From JBJMLO01 sp045805265 (lineage in GTDB: Bacteria; Actinomycetota; UBA4738; JACQTL01): a DNA stretch of 64,000 nucleotides. The stretch is from the NCBI GenBank assembly GCA_045805265.1, contig JBJMLO010000008.1:62001-126000 (forward strand), read 5' to 3'. Position numbers and translations under genes: made by a program. Positions 17,293-27,463 of this stretch are shown piece by piece. The notes below the pieces were generated by a model. It was not told the DNA's origin. It searched no databases and saw only the letters and a program-made list of their open reading frames with translations. Position 1 is the first letter of the stretch. The number at the start of each line of letters is the position of its first letter.

Positions 17293-18798
17293 GTGGCGGA
17301 GGACGTCCACACCGAGACCGGCGCGCTCCGGAGGAACGCGGTGGGCCTGCCCGGCCTGATCGCCCAATCGCTGGGGGTGACCGCGCCCGAGATCTCCGGT
17401 GTGCTGATCGCCTCGACGGTCGCGAGCTTCGCCGGGTTCATCACCCCGCTCGCCTTCGTGGTCGCGGGGATCGGCGCGATCGGCCTGGGGCTCGTCTACA
17501 GCCGATTCGCCCGGTACGTGCCCCACGCGGGCGGCACGTACGCCCTCGTCCGGGCGGGCCTGGGGCCAGACGTCGGGTTCATGGCCGGCTGGATCCTCCT
17601 GGCGGTCGGCGTCATCTTCGTGGCGGGGCTGACCATCGCTTCGGCCTTCCTCATCCAGCTGCTGTGCTCCCCGGCGTTGCTCGACATCAAGTTCTTGGGG
17701 AGCCAGTGGGTCGGCACGGCGATCGTGCTGGGGGCGATCATCTTCCTGATCTCCTACCTGGGGGTCCAGATCTCGGCGCGAGTGTTGCTGGCGCTGACCG
17801 CCGTCGGCGTGACGCTGATCGCGATCTTCGACGTCATCCTGCTCGCGCACGGCGGCGCGAACGGGCTGGTGTGGGGCTCGTTCAACCCGGCCCACATCTC
17901 CACCGTCGGGTTCAGCACGTTCTTCATCGGCGTGGGCGTGGCGATGACCGGGTTCTCCGGGTTCGAGACGGCGGTGTTCCTCGCGGAGGAGGCGCACACG
18001 CCCCGCCGGCAGGTCCCGCGCGCGGTGATCGGGGCGGTGATCGCCGCGCTCCTGTTCTTCGCGGTGACCACGTTCGCGATCGTCTCGGGGTACGGCGCGA
18101 AGAAGGCCGGCGCGGGTTGGTCCGGCGACGGGCCCTTCGCCGTCATCACGCTGTCCGGGCAGTACGCCGCCCTGTGGTTCGGGAAGCTGCTGCTGTTCGT
18201 CCTGGCGATCTCGAGCGCGGTCAGCGCGTTGGGGACGGCGAACTTCACCACGCGGATCGCATACAGCTGGGGCCGGGAGGGGTACCTGCCCCGCGCCTTC
18301 GGCCGGACGCACCCACGGTTCAAGTCGCCGCACGTGGCCATCGGGTCGCTCGCCGTGATCACGCTCGGGATCTTCCTGGCCGGCTCGGCGTGGAAGGGCC
18401 AGAGCCTGGACCTCAAGACGTTCTTCCTGGCGGGCTTCATCGTGTTCACGTGGCTGCTGCTGTGCGGCGCCGCCGGCATCCTGCCGGTGTACGCGCTCGT
18501 GGGCATCTCCGGGTTCGCGCACTCGCTGCGGACACGGGGGAACGTCGTGGACATCGTGATCGCGCCGCTGCTCGCCGTGGCGGTGGTGGGGACGGCCGAG
18601 TACACGGTCTTCTACCACCAGACCGGGGCCAACAAGGCGGCACCGTTCGTCATGCTTGCGTGGATCGCGCTCGGGGTGATCGTCCGGCTGGCCACGCGGG
18701 CTCGGGTGCGAACACAGGAGGCCGCGTTCGACGCGGCGCCGGCGGAGCCCGGGGTACAGTCCGTGGACGTGGCGGAGGCTGGGACGACGGTCCGGTGA
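17293..18798 (+). CDS. APC superfamily amino acid / amine permease
   Basis: 501 residues, about 12 hydrophobic helices. The N-terminal 'LRRNAVGLPGLIAQSLGVTA' followed by 'GFITPLAFVVAGIGAIGLG' is the APC helix 1-2 region. 'YVPHAGGTYALVRAGLGPDV' is the conserved loop before helix 3, and 'GFETAVFLAEEAHTPRRQVP' corresponds to the helix 6 to 7 region with the E-E-A motif. GTG 17293 was chosen for its GGGAGG ribosome site six bases upstream. The gene is divergent from the ring-cleavage operon. It probably imports the amine or amino-acid-like substrate used by the aminotransferase and aldehyde dehydrogenase downstream. Confidence 0.85.
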   Translation: MAEDVHTETGALRRNAVGLPGLIAQSLGVTAPEISGVLIASTVASFAGFITPLAFVVAGIGAIGLGLVYSRFARYVPHAGGTYALVRAGLGPDVGFMAGWILLAVGVIFVAGLTIASAFLIQLLCSPALLDIKFLGSQWVGTAIVLGAIIFLISYLGVQISARVLLALTAVGVTLIAIFDVILLAHGGANGLVWGSFNPAHISTVGFSTFFIGVGVAMTGFSGFETAVFLAEEAHTPRRQVPRAVIGAVIAALLFFAVTTFAIVSGYGAKKAGAGWSGDGPFAVITLSGQYAALWFGKLLLFVLAISSAVSALGTANFTTRIAYSWGREGYLPRAFGRTHPRFKSPHVAIGSLAVITLGIFLAGSAWKGQSLDLKTFFLAGFIVFTWLLLCGAAGILPVYALVGISGFAHSLRTRGNVVDIVIAPLLAVAVVGTAEYTVFYHQTGANKAAPFVMLAWIALGVIVRLATRARVRTQEAAFDAAPAEPGVQSVDVAEAGTTVR

Positions 18799-18825
18799 GC
18801 GTCGGACCTCTCTAGGCTCGTGGGA

Positions 18826-20268
18826 ATGCAGACGAAAGCGCGCGGCCTCCTCATCGCGGGGGACGAGCGCCCGGCGGCGGACGGCCGGACCTTCGCGTCG
18901 GTCGACCCGGCCACGGCGCGGCCCATCGCCGACGTCGCGCTCGGCGGCCCGGAGGACGTCGACCGGGCCGTCCGCGCCGCTCGCGAGGCGCTGCCCGAGT
19001 GGGAACGGATGGATCCCATGGACCGGACGCGGCTGCTGCTGCGGCTGGCCGAGCTGGTCGAGTCGCACGCGGCCGAGCTCGCTGACCTCGAGAGCCGCGA
19101 CGTCGGCAAGCCGATCCGCGAGGCGAAGGGGCGCGACCTGCCGACGGTCGTTCGGACCTGGCTGTACTACTCGGGGTGGCCGACGAAGATCCTGGGCTCG
19201 ACGAACCCGGCCGACCCGGGAGTCTTCACCTACACGCTCCGGGAGCCGGTCGGCGTGGTCGGCGCGATCACCCCGTGGAACTTCCCGCTGGTCATCGCCT
19301 CGTGGAAGCTCGCGCCAGCGCTGGCCTGTGGGAACACGGTGGTGCACAAGCCGGCCGAGGAGTCGCCGCTGACGGCGCTCCGGCTGTCGGAGCTCGCGCT
19401 GGAGGCGGGCTTCCCGCCCGGCGTCTGGAACGTGGTCACGGGCGACGGCTCCACCGGCCAGGCGATCGTGGAGCACGAGGGCATCGACAAGGTCTCCTTC
19501 ACCGGGTCGACCGAGGTCGGCGTCGCGATCCAGCGCGCCGCGGCGCCCACCCTGAAGCGGCTGACGCTCGAGCTCGGTGGGAAGTCCGCCAACGTCGTCC
19601 TCGACGACGCCGACCTCGACGCGGCGCTCGAGGGCGCCCTGCGGGCCACGTTCCGGAACCAGGGCCAGGTGTGCACGGCCGGCGGGCGCCTCGTGGCGCA
19701 CGCCCGGGTGGCCGAACCGCTGGTCGAGCGCCTGGTCGAGCGGGTCGACGCCCTGCGGGTCGGCCCTCCCGCCGACCCGTCCACCGAGGTCGGCCCCCTG
19801 GTCTCGGAGCGGCAGCGCGACCACGTGCTCGACCTGTACGACGCCGCGGCCAGCGAGGGAGCCCGAGCCGCCGCGGGCGGCGGTCCGGCGAAGGTGGACG
19901 CCGCCCCGGACGGGTTCTTCGTCGAGCCGACCGTGTTCGTCGACACGACGACGGAGATGCGCATCAATCGCGAGGAGATCTTCGGCCCCGCGGTCGCCGT
20001 CATCCGGGTGGAGGACGAGGACGAGGCCGTCCGCGTCGCCAACGACACGAGGTACGGCCTGGCCGCCGCGGTGTGGACACGCGACGGCGCACGCGCACAC
20101 CGCATCGCCCGCGCCCTCCGCGCCGGGACCGTCTGGGTGAACATGTACGGAGGGCTCGACCCCTACGCGCCATACACCGGACGGGGGCTGTCGGGGTACG
20201 GCTACGAGCTGGGCCCCCAGACGATCGACGAGTACACCGCGACGAAGACCGTCCGCAACGCGGTGTGA
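18826..20268 (+). CDS. NAD(P)-dependent aldehyde dehydrogenase
   Basis: 480 residues. Cofactor motif 'GVVGAITPWNFPLVIASWKL', active-site Glu in 'LELGGKSANVV', catalytic Cys in 'FRNQGQVCTAGGR', and 'NREEIFGPAVAVI' near the C terminus are all present. The Q-C-T pattern instead of Q-x-C-C/T-A is ordinary for non-ALDH1 types. GTG 18820 lies two codons upstream and is an equal start candidate. It sits between the permease and a class III aminotransferase, 13 bases before the latter. A pathway of import, transamination to an aldehyde and oxidation to an acid is likely. Confidence 0.9.
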   Translation: MQTKARGLLIAGDERPAADGRTFASVDPATARPIADVALGGPEDVDRAVRAAREALPEWERMDPMDRTRLLLRLAELVESHAAELADLESRDVGKPIREAKGRDLPTVVRTWLYYSGWPTKILGSTNPADPGVFTYTLREPVGVVGAITPWNFPLVIASWKLAPALACGNTVVHKPAEESPLTALRLSELALEAGFPPGVWNVVTGDGSTGQAIVEHEGIDKVSFTGSTEVGVAIQRAAAPTLKRLTLELGGKSANVVLDDADLDAALEGALRATFRNQGQVCTAGGRLVAHARVAEPLVERLVERVDALRVGPPADPSTEVGPLVSERQRDHVLDLYDAAASEGARAAAGGGPAKVDAAPDGFFVEPTVFVDTTTEMRINREEIFGPAVAVIRVEDEDEAVRVANDTRYGLAAAVWTRDGARAHRIARALRAGTVWVNMYGGLDPYAPYTGRGLSGYGYELGPQTIDEYTATKTVRNAV

Positions 20269-20281
20269 GAGGACGTTCACG

Positions 20282-21592
20282 ATGACCGACGCAGCACGCC
20301 TGAACGAACCCGAGGACGCATCCGAACGCCAGGAGCTGGCCGACCTCGACCGGGCGCACGTCCTGCACCCCCACCAGACCGTCGGTCGCCCTCCCGACCC
20401 CCTGGTCGTGGCGCGGGCGAAGGGCGCAACGATCTGGGACGTCGACGGCAACGAGTACGTGGACGGGACGTGCGGGCTGTGGCAGTGCGCGGTCGGCCAC
20501 GGCCGCCATGAGCTCGCCGACGCCGCGGCCGCGCAGATGCGCGAGCTCGAGTTCTACCCCTCGTTCTGGGACCTCTCGAACGAGCCGGCGATCCGGCTCG
20601 CCGCCCGGCTGGCCGGCCTCTCCCCGCGCGGGCTCGACCGGGTGTTCTTCACGAACGGCGGCAGCGAGGGAACCGAGACCGCATTCAAGCTCGTGCGGCT
20701 GGCGTGGCACGCGGCCGGCCGGCCCGAGCGGACGGTGATCCTGTCCCGGGACGGGGCCTACCACGGCGTCGGGATCGCGTCCCTCGCCGCGACCGGCATC
20801 CCGCCGTTGAAGGAGGGGTTCGGGCCACTGGCCCCCGACTTCGTCCACCTGTCGACCCCCTCGGCGCTGACGGCCGGCCCCGACGCCGCGCAGGTCCTGG
20901 GCGATGAGCTCGAGCGGGTCATCTCGGAGGTCGGCCCTGACCGGATCGCCGCCATGGTCGCCGAGCCGGTGATCGGCGTCGGCGGGATGATCCCGCCGCC
21001 CGAGGGCTACTGGACGCGGGTCCAGGAGATCCTCCGGCGCCACGGCATCCTCCTGATCCTCGACGAGGTCGTCACCGCGTACGGCCGGACCGGGCGATGG
21101 TTCGGCGCGCAGCGCTACGACATCGAGCCCGACGTGATCGTCACAGCGAAGGCGCTGACCAGCGGGTACTTCCCGATGGGCGCCGTGCTGATCGGCGCCC
21201 GGCCGCTGGAGCTCCTCGACGGGACGCCGTTCCGGCACGGGTTCACGTACAACGGGCACCCCACGGGCGCGGCCGTCGCGCTGGCCAACCTCGACATCAT
21301 CGAACGCGAGGGCCTGATCGAGCGGGCCGAGCGAACCGGCGCCCGGATGCTCGAGGGCCTGCGCCCGCTCGCGAGCCTCGACGCGGTCGCGGAGGTCCGG
21401 GGCGTCGGGCTGATGCTCGGCATCGAGCTCGCGTCAGGCGACGCGGCCGCGGTCCAGGCCGGCGCCCGGCGCCGGGGCGTGATCGTGCGGGCGACCGGGC
21501 AGAAGGTCGTCCTGTCGCCGCCGTTCGTCATCGAGGACGAACAAGCGGACCGGATCCTCGAGGTCCTCACCGACGAGGTGGGGCGGCTGTGA
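20282..21592 (+). CDS. Class III PLP-dependent aminotransferase
   Basis: 436 residues. The fold-type I pattern is clear: 'WDVDGNEYVDGTCGLWQCAV' at the start, 'FFTNGGSEGTETAFKLVR' (PLP phosphate loop), 'LLILDEVVTAYGRTGRWFGA' (Asp to the pyridine N), and 'TAKALTSGYFPMGAVLI' with the Schiff-base Lys. Such enzymes move an omega-amino group to pyruvate or 2-oxoglutarate. GAGGA precedes the ATG. The stop overlaps the start of the IclR gene by 4 bases. Together with the neighbouring aldehyde dehydrogenase it fits catabolism of a primary amine or omega-amino acid. Confidence 0.9.
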   Translation: MTDAARLNEPEDASERQELADLDRAHVLHPHQTVGRPPDPLVVARAKGATIWDVDGNEYVDGTCGLWQCAVGHGRHELADAAAAQMRELEFYPSFWDLSNEPAIRLAARLAGLSPRGLDRVFFTNGGSEGTETAFKLVRLAWHAAGRPERTVILSRDGAYHGVGIASLAATGIPPLKEGFGPLAPDFVHLSTPSALTAGPDAAQVLGDELERVISEVGPDRIAAMVAEPVIGVGGMIPPPEGYWTRVQEILRRHGILLILDEVVTAYGRTGRWFGAQRYDIEPDVIVTAKALTSGYFPMGAVLIGARPLELLDGTPFRHGFTYNGHPTGAAVALANLDIIEREGLIERAERTGARMLEGLRPLASLDAVAEVRGVGLMLGIELASGDAAAVQAGARRRGVIVRATGQKVVLSPPFVIEDEQADRILEVLTDEVGRL

Positions 21593-22329
21593 GCACGGAC
21601 GTCCCCGTCCGCGCGGGGACCCCGCTCAACCAGTCCGTCGAGCGCGCGGTCCGCCTGCTCGGGTTCTTCTCCCCGGAGGAGCCCGAGCTCACCCTGGCCG
21701 ATCTCACCGCTCGGCTGGGGACCAGCAAGGCCACGACCCATCGGTACACGATGGCGCTCCGTCACGCCGGGCTCCTGCGCTACGACCCCGGCAACGGGCT
21801 CTACACGCTCGGAGCGAGGGTCGTGGAGCTGGCGGCGAGCGCCCTGGCCGGCCTGCGCATCATCAAGGTGGCTGGGCCGCACATGGAGCGCCTCGTCCAG
21901 CGGGTGAACGAGACGGCGGTGCTCTCCATCTGGGACGGCGAGTCGCCGATCGTGGTGCGGGTCGAGGACAACATCGACCGGATCGTCCGAATCGTCGTGC
22001 GGACGGGATCGCGGCTGCCCATCGACTCGGCCCAGGGCAAGATCAACGTGGCGTTCAACCCCGAGATCCGGGACCACGGCCTCGAGGAGGCCGAGCTCGA
22101 ACGGGTGCGCGCGGCGCGCATCGCCGTGAACTCCCAGGTGGTGGAGGGCATCAGGGCCATCGCGACCCCGGTGTTCCAGGACCGGACCCTTGCGGGGGCC
22201 ATGGCCATCGTGGGCACGACCGCGGGCGTGCCCGAGGAGGACGACTCCCTCTTGGCCCACCGGCTCATCGAGGCGGCCGAGGCCCTCTCCGCGGAGCTGG
22301 GATTCCTGCGAAACGAAAGGAGCGTCTGA
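21589..22329 (+). CDS. IclR family transcriptional regulator
   Basis: 246 residues. Winged-helix N terminus 'SVERAVRLLGFFSPEEPELT' with 'LADLTARLGTSKATTHRYTM' is typical of IclR. The effector domain has 'LPIDSAQGKINVAF' (GxxLP...A.GKA-like region) and 'VNSQVVEGIRAIATPVF'. GTG start is coupled to the aminotransferase stop (GTGA). It probably senses a pathway intermediate and controls the two divergent operons at 17.2 kb. A candidate operator is the inverted repeat there. Confidence 0.9.
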   Translation: MSTDVPVRAGTPLNQSVERAVRLLGFFSPEEPELTLADLTARLGTSKATTHRYTMALRHAGLLRYDPGNGLYTLGARVVELAASALAGLRIIKVAGPHMERLVQRVNETAVLSIWDGESPIVVRVEDNIDRIVRIVVRTGSRLPIDSAQGKINVAFNPEIRDHGLEEAELERVRAARIAVNSQVVEGIRAIATPVFQDRTLAGAMAIVGTTAGVPEEDDSLLAHRLIEAAEALSAELGFLRNERSV

Positions 22330-22330
22330 C

Positions 22331-22702
22331 GTGGAGGCCGTGAGCTGGGACGACATCCCGGACGAGGAGGTTCGCCCCGGGGTCCGCAGGCGGGGGTTCG
22401 GGACCGACCGGTGCCTGCTGGTGCTGAACGAGTGCGAGCCCGGGATGGACCTGCGGCCCCACGTCCACGACTTCGACCAGATCGCGATGATCCTCGAGGG
22501 GAACGCGAACTACTACGTGTCGGGCCGACGCAACGACATGGGACCGGGCTCGGTGCTGCTGATCCCGGCGGGCGAGGAGCACTACATCGAGCCCGTGGGC
22601 AACCGGACCGTGAAGAACATCGACATCTTCACCCCACTCCGAGCCGACCTCAGCCACCTGCTGGAATGGATGCGCACGGACGGCGAATCCCCCGCGACCT
22701 GA
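22331..22702 (+). CDS. Small cupin-domain protein
   Basis: 123 residues from GTG 22331, with AAAGGAG nine bases upstream. Cupin motif 1 is 'HVHDFDQIAMILEGNANYYV' and motif 2 'PAGEEHYIEPVGN', giving metal-ligand His residues. Single-domain cupins of this kind act as dioxygenases, isomerases or sensor domains. It begins one base after the IclR stop, so it is cotranscribed and likely acts in the same catabolic pathway. The 57-base gap to the next gene shows no clear terminator. Confidence 0.8.
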   Translation: MEAVSWDDIPDEEVRPGVRRRGFGTDRCLLVLNECEPGMDLRPHVHDFDQIAMILEGNANYYVSGRRNDMGPGSVLLIPAGEEHYIEPVGNRTVKNIDIFTPLRADLSHLLEWMRTDGESPAT

Positions 22703-22759
22703 GGTCCATCGAGCCGGCCAGAGGTACCGGACATACCCGCGCCCGGCCCTCCGCGTAGC

Positions 22760-23420
22760 ATGGCGCCCATGGATCTGCTCGGGCCCGGCATCGAGAAGTA
22801 TCTGGCACGACACGCGCTCTCTGCGGCACCTGCCGACGCCGAGGGGCCGCTCGGCGAGATGGAGGAGCGGGCTCGGGCAGAGGGCTTCCCGATCGTCGGA
22901 CGACTGGTCGGCGTGGCCCTCGAGCTGCTCGCGCGCGCCATCGGGGCTCGCCGGGTGTTCGAGCTGGGATCCGGTTTCGGCTACTCCGCCTACTGGTTCT
23001 CCCGAGCCGTCGGTCCCGAGGGTGAGCTCCATCTCACCGACCGTGACCCGGCGAACGAGCGGGCGGCGCTCGACTTCCTCGGTCGCGCCGGGCTCGACGG
23101 CCCCGTGCGCTTCCATGTCGGCGACGCGCTCGAGGAGTTCGCGAAGACCACCGGCGACTTCGACGTGATCTTCAGCGACATCGACAAGGGCGACTATCCG
23201 CGCGCCTGGGAGTCGGCGCGCGATCGGATCCGGGTCGGCGGCCTCTACATCTGCGACAACGTGATCCAGGCCGGAGGAACGAACGTGGTCACGGGGGAGG
23301 ACAGCCTGCACCCGGGCTGGGTCGAGGCGATCCGCAGCCACAACGAAGCGGTGGCGGCCGACGAGCGCTACATCTCGATGATCCTGCCGATCCGCGACGG
23401 CGACCTGGCCGCGCTGCGGA

Positions 23421-23428
<8 letters not shown>
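22760..23428 (+). CDS. SAM-dependent O-methyltransferase (class I, caffeoyl-CoA OMT-like)
   Basis: 222 residues. 'RVFELGSGFGYSAYWFS' is the SAM-binding motif I. 'GELHLTDRDPA' is the acidic end of strand 2, and 'FDVIFSDIDKGDYPRAWESA' carries the metal-binding Asp pair of cation-dependent O-methyltransferases. 'GGLYICDNVIQAG' is the third conserved block. Such enzymes methylate catechol hydroxyls. The product could belong to the adjacent aromatic pathway or be independent. Its stop region overlaps the convergent ABC ATPase gene by 8 bases. Confidence 0.85.
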
Positions 23429-24653
<1,225 letters not shown>

Positions 24654-24654
24654 G

Positions 24655-25734
24655 TCAGGCCCCCCTCGCCATCTCGCGCCCCGCGGCCGCACGGGTCGAG
24701 CCGCCGTGCCTTGCCCGGGCCGCCCGGAGGCTGGCGTGGGTCACCGATTCGCGCACACGGGCTCGCGCGCGGGCGGAGCCGCCGACGTGGTCGAGCCCCA
24801 GCAGCACCGCGCCGACCACAGGCGGCGCGGACAGGGCGACCACCTTCGCCAGCGGCGCCACGGCCAGGATCCCATCCCGGATCCGGTCAAGGAACTCCGG
24901 ATCCCTCGCGTGGAACACTCCGCCCCCGAGAACAACCTCGACGTCGGTATCGGCGAGCCGGGCCCTGGTGATCGCCGCGGCCACCATGACGACGACCTCG
25001 TCGGCCAGGCGCTCAAGGATCTCACGAGCGACGACATCCCCCGACGCAGCCGTCCGGAACACCGCCGGCGGCAGCTCAACCAACCGATCGGTGTCGATCC
25101 GGCCGTCGTACATGGCGCGCGCAAGGGCCTCCGGCCGGGCCATGCCGAAGTGCTGGGGCACGACGCCCTCGAGGGCGGTGCGCGGTCCCCGTCCGTCGCG
25201 GGCACGAACGGCGGCGGCGAGCGCCGCGCGGCCGACCCACTCGCCCCCGGCGGCGATGTCCCCCGACAGCTCCCCCAGCGCGGCGAACCTCGCCACCCTC
25301 CCTCCCGGGGCGACACCGATGCAGTTGATGCCGGCGCCACAGACCAGTCCGACGCCCCACCCCCGGTCGGTCCCTGCGCGGAGGACGGCGACCGTGTCGT
25401 TCCGGATGAGCACCTCGTCCGTCCATCCGTTGCGGGCGACCGAGCGGCCGATGGCGCGCACGTCGTGGTGGGAGTCGGCGCCCGCCAGGCAGTACACCCC
25501 GACCCGGGCCACCCGGCCGGCAGCCCGGTCGATGCCCGCCCGACGGGCGGCAGCACCGATCACCCCAACCAGCGCGTCGGCGGAGCCGTTCGACCGCCCG
25601 ACGTTGGAGGGTGTCACGGACCGGGCGAGGCCCAGGACATGCCCGTCGCGGTCCAGGATCACCGCATCGGCCTTGGAATTCCCGCCGTCGACAGCGAGGA
25701 TTGCGGGGGCCTTGCCCGAGCGGTCACGCGCCAT
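24655..25734 (-). CDS. BadF/BcrA-type sugar kinase (N-acetylglucosamine kinase-like)
   Basis: 359 residues with the ASKHA kinase fold. Phosphate-1 motif 'AVDGGNSKADAVILDRDG', 'RNDTVAVLRAGTDRGWGVGL' with 'VCGAGINCIGV' (phosphate-2) and 'VVLGGGVFHA' (adenosine) are visible. Members phosphorylate N-acetylglucosamine or related amino sugars. It overlaps the deacetylase gene by 11 bases and is followed at 1 base by the ABC ATPase. A second, weakly similar kinase lies at the other end of the locus (33.4-34.4 kb), so the two may act on different sugars or positions. Confidence 0.85.
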   Translation of the reverse strand: MARDRSGKAPAILAVDGGNSKADAVILDRDGHVLGLARSVTPSNVGRSNGSADALVGVIGAAARRAGIDRAAGRVARVGVYCLAGADSHHDVRAIGRSVARNGWTDEVLIRNDTVAVLRAGTDRGWGVGLVCGAGINCIGVAPGGRVARFAALGELSGDIAAGGEWVGRAALAAAVRARDGRGPRTALEGVVPQHFGMARPEALARAMYDGRIDTDRLVELPPAVFRTAASGDVVAREILERLADEVVVMVAAAITRARLADTDVEVVLGGGVFHARDPEFLDRIRDGILAVAPLAKVVALSAPPVVGAVLLGLDHVGGSARARARVRESVTHASLRAARARHGGSTRAAAGREMARGA

Positions 25735-26332
25735 CCGCGAGCTCCTCGACCGTGACGAACTCCACGCGGCGGCTCGAGAGGTCGGCGAGCACGTCGGGCA
25801 GCGCCTCGGCCGTCACCCTGGGCCACGTGTGGAAGAGGACGACCGCCGCGCCCCCCGCACGGACGCCGTTGGCGACGGCTCCTCGCACCGCGCCTGCGGT
25901 CGCGTCGTCCCGCCAGTCACCGGAGTCGAGCGTCCACGGGACGATCCGGTATCCCAGCCGGGCGAGGCCGTCGCGGACCTCGGGGCTGTCCTCGCCGTCA
26001 CCGAACGGGCAGCGGAACCACGGCCGCGGGTCGGCACCCGTGACCTCGTGGATCCGGCGTTCGGCCTCCGCCACGTCAGCTCGGATGCCATCGGGCGACA
26101 ACAGCGTCATCGGCGCATGGTAGTTCGAGTGGTTGCCGACCAGATGGCCGTCGGCGACGATCCGCGCGGCGATCTCGCGATCGGCGCTGGCCCATCGCCC
26201 CTGGACGAAGAAGGTGGCGCGAACCGACGCCCGGCCCAACGCGTCCAGGATCCGCGCCGGCGCGGAGGTATCCGCCCCGGCCCGGCTGCCGTGCTCGGCG
26301 TCGAAGGTCAGCGCCACACGCGGCTCACTCAC
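25724..26332 (-). CDS. Polysaccharide deacetylase (NodB-type, cytoplasmic)
   Basis: 202 residues. 'ALTFDAEHG' carries the catalytic Asp, and 'GHLVGNHSNYHAP' the two metal His in an HxxxH spacing. 'WFRCPFGD' and 'VVLFHTWP' (late His) complete the NodB pattern. There is no signal peptide, so the enzyme acts inside the cell on imported oligosaccharides. It overlaps the sugar kinase and the SIS gene on either side by 8-11 bases. Removal of an acetyl from an N-acetyl sugar before isomerisation/deamination fits its place. Confidence 0.88.
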   Translation of the reverse strand: MSEPRVALTFDAEHGSRAGADTSAPARILDALGRASVRATFFVQGRWASADREIAARIVADGHLVGNHSNYHAPMTLLSPDGIRADVAEAERRIHEVTGADPRPWFRCPFGDGEDSPEVRDGLARLGYRIVPWTLDSGDWRDDATAGAVRGAVANGVRAGGAAVVLFHTWPRVTAEALPDVLADLSSRRVEFVTVEELADGA

Positions 26333-27410
26333 GAGTCGTGACCTTCGATGCGATCTGCAGCATCCCCGGACTGAACCCCCGGTCGACGGCCACCCGCCAC
26401 GCGAGCAACTGGAACGGCACCACCGCCACGGAGGGCGCCAGCGCCCGATCGACCTGCCCGATCATCACCTCGCGTTCACCGGCCTCGCCGGTCGCGGTGC
26501 GGCCGATGACGAGCACGGATCCGCCGGCTGCGGCCAGTTCTGCGGCGAGGGCGCGGTCGAGGTCCTCGGTCGCGGGTTCGATGGCCACGACCGCCGCCGC
26601 CAGGTCCCGGCCGGCGAGTTCCAGCGGGCCGTGCCGGAACTGCGCAGACTCGAGCGCTTCGGCCGGCACCCTGGCGGCCTCCTTCAGCACGAGCGCCCCG
26701 ACCTCCGACGCCGCCCGCGCCGCCCCCCGTCCCAACAGGACGACGGCCGGCCGGTCGTCGAACCAGGCCCGGAACCGGTCCGCCGACGCCGCCGGCTCGT
26801 CCAGCAGCCCCTCGGCCGAGCACGCGGCCGCGCCCGCGTTCGCCTCAGCCGTCGTCAACGCGCTGCTTACCGGACGGCCCGCCAGGACGTCGGCGACTGC
26901 GGCCAGCACCACGACCGACGCGCCGAAGCTCAGGGTGGACGGCCCCACCTCGGCCCCCGCGTGCGTGTCCAGGGCCACCTTTGCCGACAGCGCCAACGGA
27001 TTGTCGGGGCCGTTCGTCACGGCGACGACCGTTGGGCCCGCAGACGAGTCGAGCTCCGCAACCAGGCGGACGGCCTCGGCGCTTCGGCCGGACTGGCTCA
27101 CGATCACCACCACGGTGTCTCGGCTGAGCAGCCCGCGGCGGAAGTGGAGGAGCTCCGCCGCATCCACCATCGACGCCTGGACTCCGAGCCCGGCGAGGAC
27201 GGTGACTGGCGCGTAGCAGGCGGCGTACGAGGCACCCATGCCCGTGAACACCGCCGACCGGCGCGGTCGAGCCGGATCGGCGACGATTCGAGCGAGGCGC
27301 TCGAGGGGGTCGATCTGCGCCCGGAGGGCCCCGGCAGCCCGTCGGATCGCCGCGGGCTGCGCCGCGATCTCCTCGAGGAACGGATCAGGAAACCTTCCTA
27401 ACGATTCCAC
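26325..27410 (-). CDS. SIS-domain sugar isomerase/deaminase (GlmS C-terminal-like)
   Basis: 361 residues with two SIS domains. The N-terminal 'FLEEIAAQPAAIRRAAGALR' and 'RRSAVFTGMGASYAACY' match AgaS/GlmS-type proteins. 'VVVIVSQSGRSAEAVRL' is the first phosphosugar-binding loop, and 'VVLLGRGAARAASEVGALVL' with 'SAQFRHGPLELAG' the second. No glutamine-amidotransferase domain is present, so a deaminase or isomerase role is likely. GTG 27410 is the only start in frame near the family's usual N terminus. It lies 9 bases after TAGAGT, so the mRNA may be leaderless. A candidate ROK operator sits inside its first codons. Confidence 0.85.
   Translation of the reverse strand: MESLGRFPDPFLEEIAAQPAAIRRAAGALRAQIDPLERLARIVADPARPRRSAVFTGMGASYAACYAPVTVLAGLGVQASMVDAAELLHFRRGLLSRDTVVVIVSQSGRSAEAVRLVAELDSSAGPTVVAVTNGPDNPLALSAKVALDTHAGAEVGPSTLSFGASVVVLAAVADVLAGRPVSSALTTAEANAGAAACSAEGLLDEPAASADRFRAWFDDRPAVVLLGRGAARAASEVGALVLKEAARVPAEALESAQFRHGPLELAGRDLAAAVVAIEPATEDLDRALAAELAAAGGSVLVIGRTATGEAGEREVMIGQVDRALAPSVAVVPFQLLAWRVAVDRGFSPGMLQIASKVTTRE
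27385..27401. promoter_or_regulatory. Candidate ROK operator
   Basis: TCAGGAAACCTTCCTAA contains the perfect inverted repeat AGGAA-N3-TTCCT. It lies at codons 4-9 of the SIS gene, just below its probable -10. The bases TTCCTAACGATTCC (27395-27408) resemble TTCCTTACTATTCT at 28798-28811 near the ROK gene. Repeated occurrence at both promoter regions of the locus supports a shared operator. Binding has not been shown. Confidence 0.45.
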
Positions 27411-27463
27411 GCCGGGCGCACTCTACCCTAGGATGGCGCGGCCATGGAAGAGGGCTCTGCGGC

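Noticed and set aside
17221..20451. Very long minus-strand open frame of over 1,000 codons opposite the permease, aldehyde dehydrogenase and aminotransferase genes
   Set aside because: It is rich in Arg/Gly/Pro/His with no motif or domain, and the opposite strand carries three clear enzymes. High GC keeps such antisense frames open by chance.
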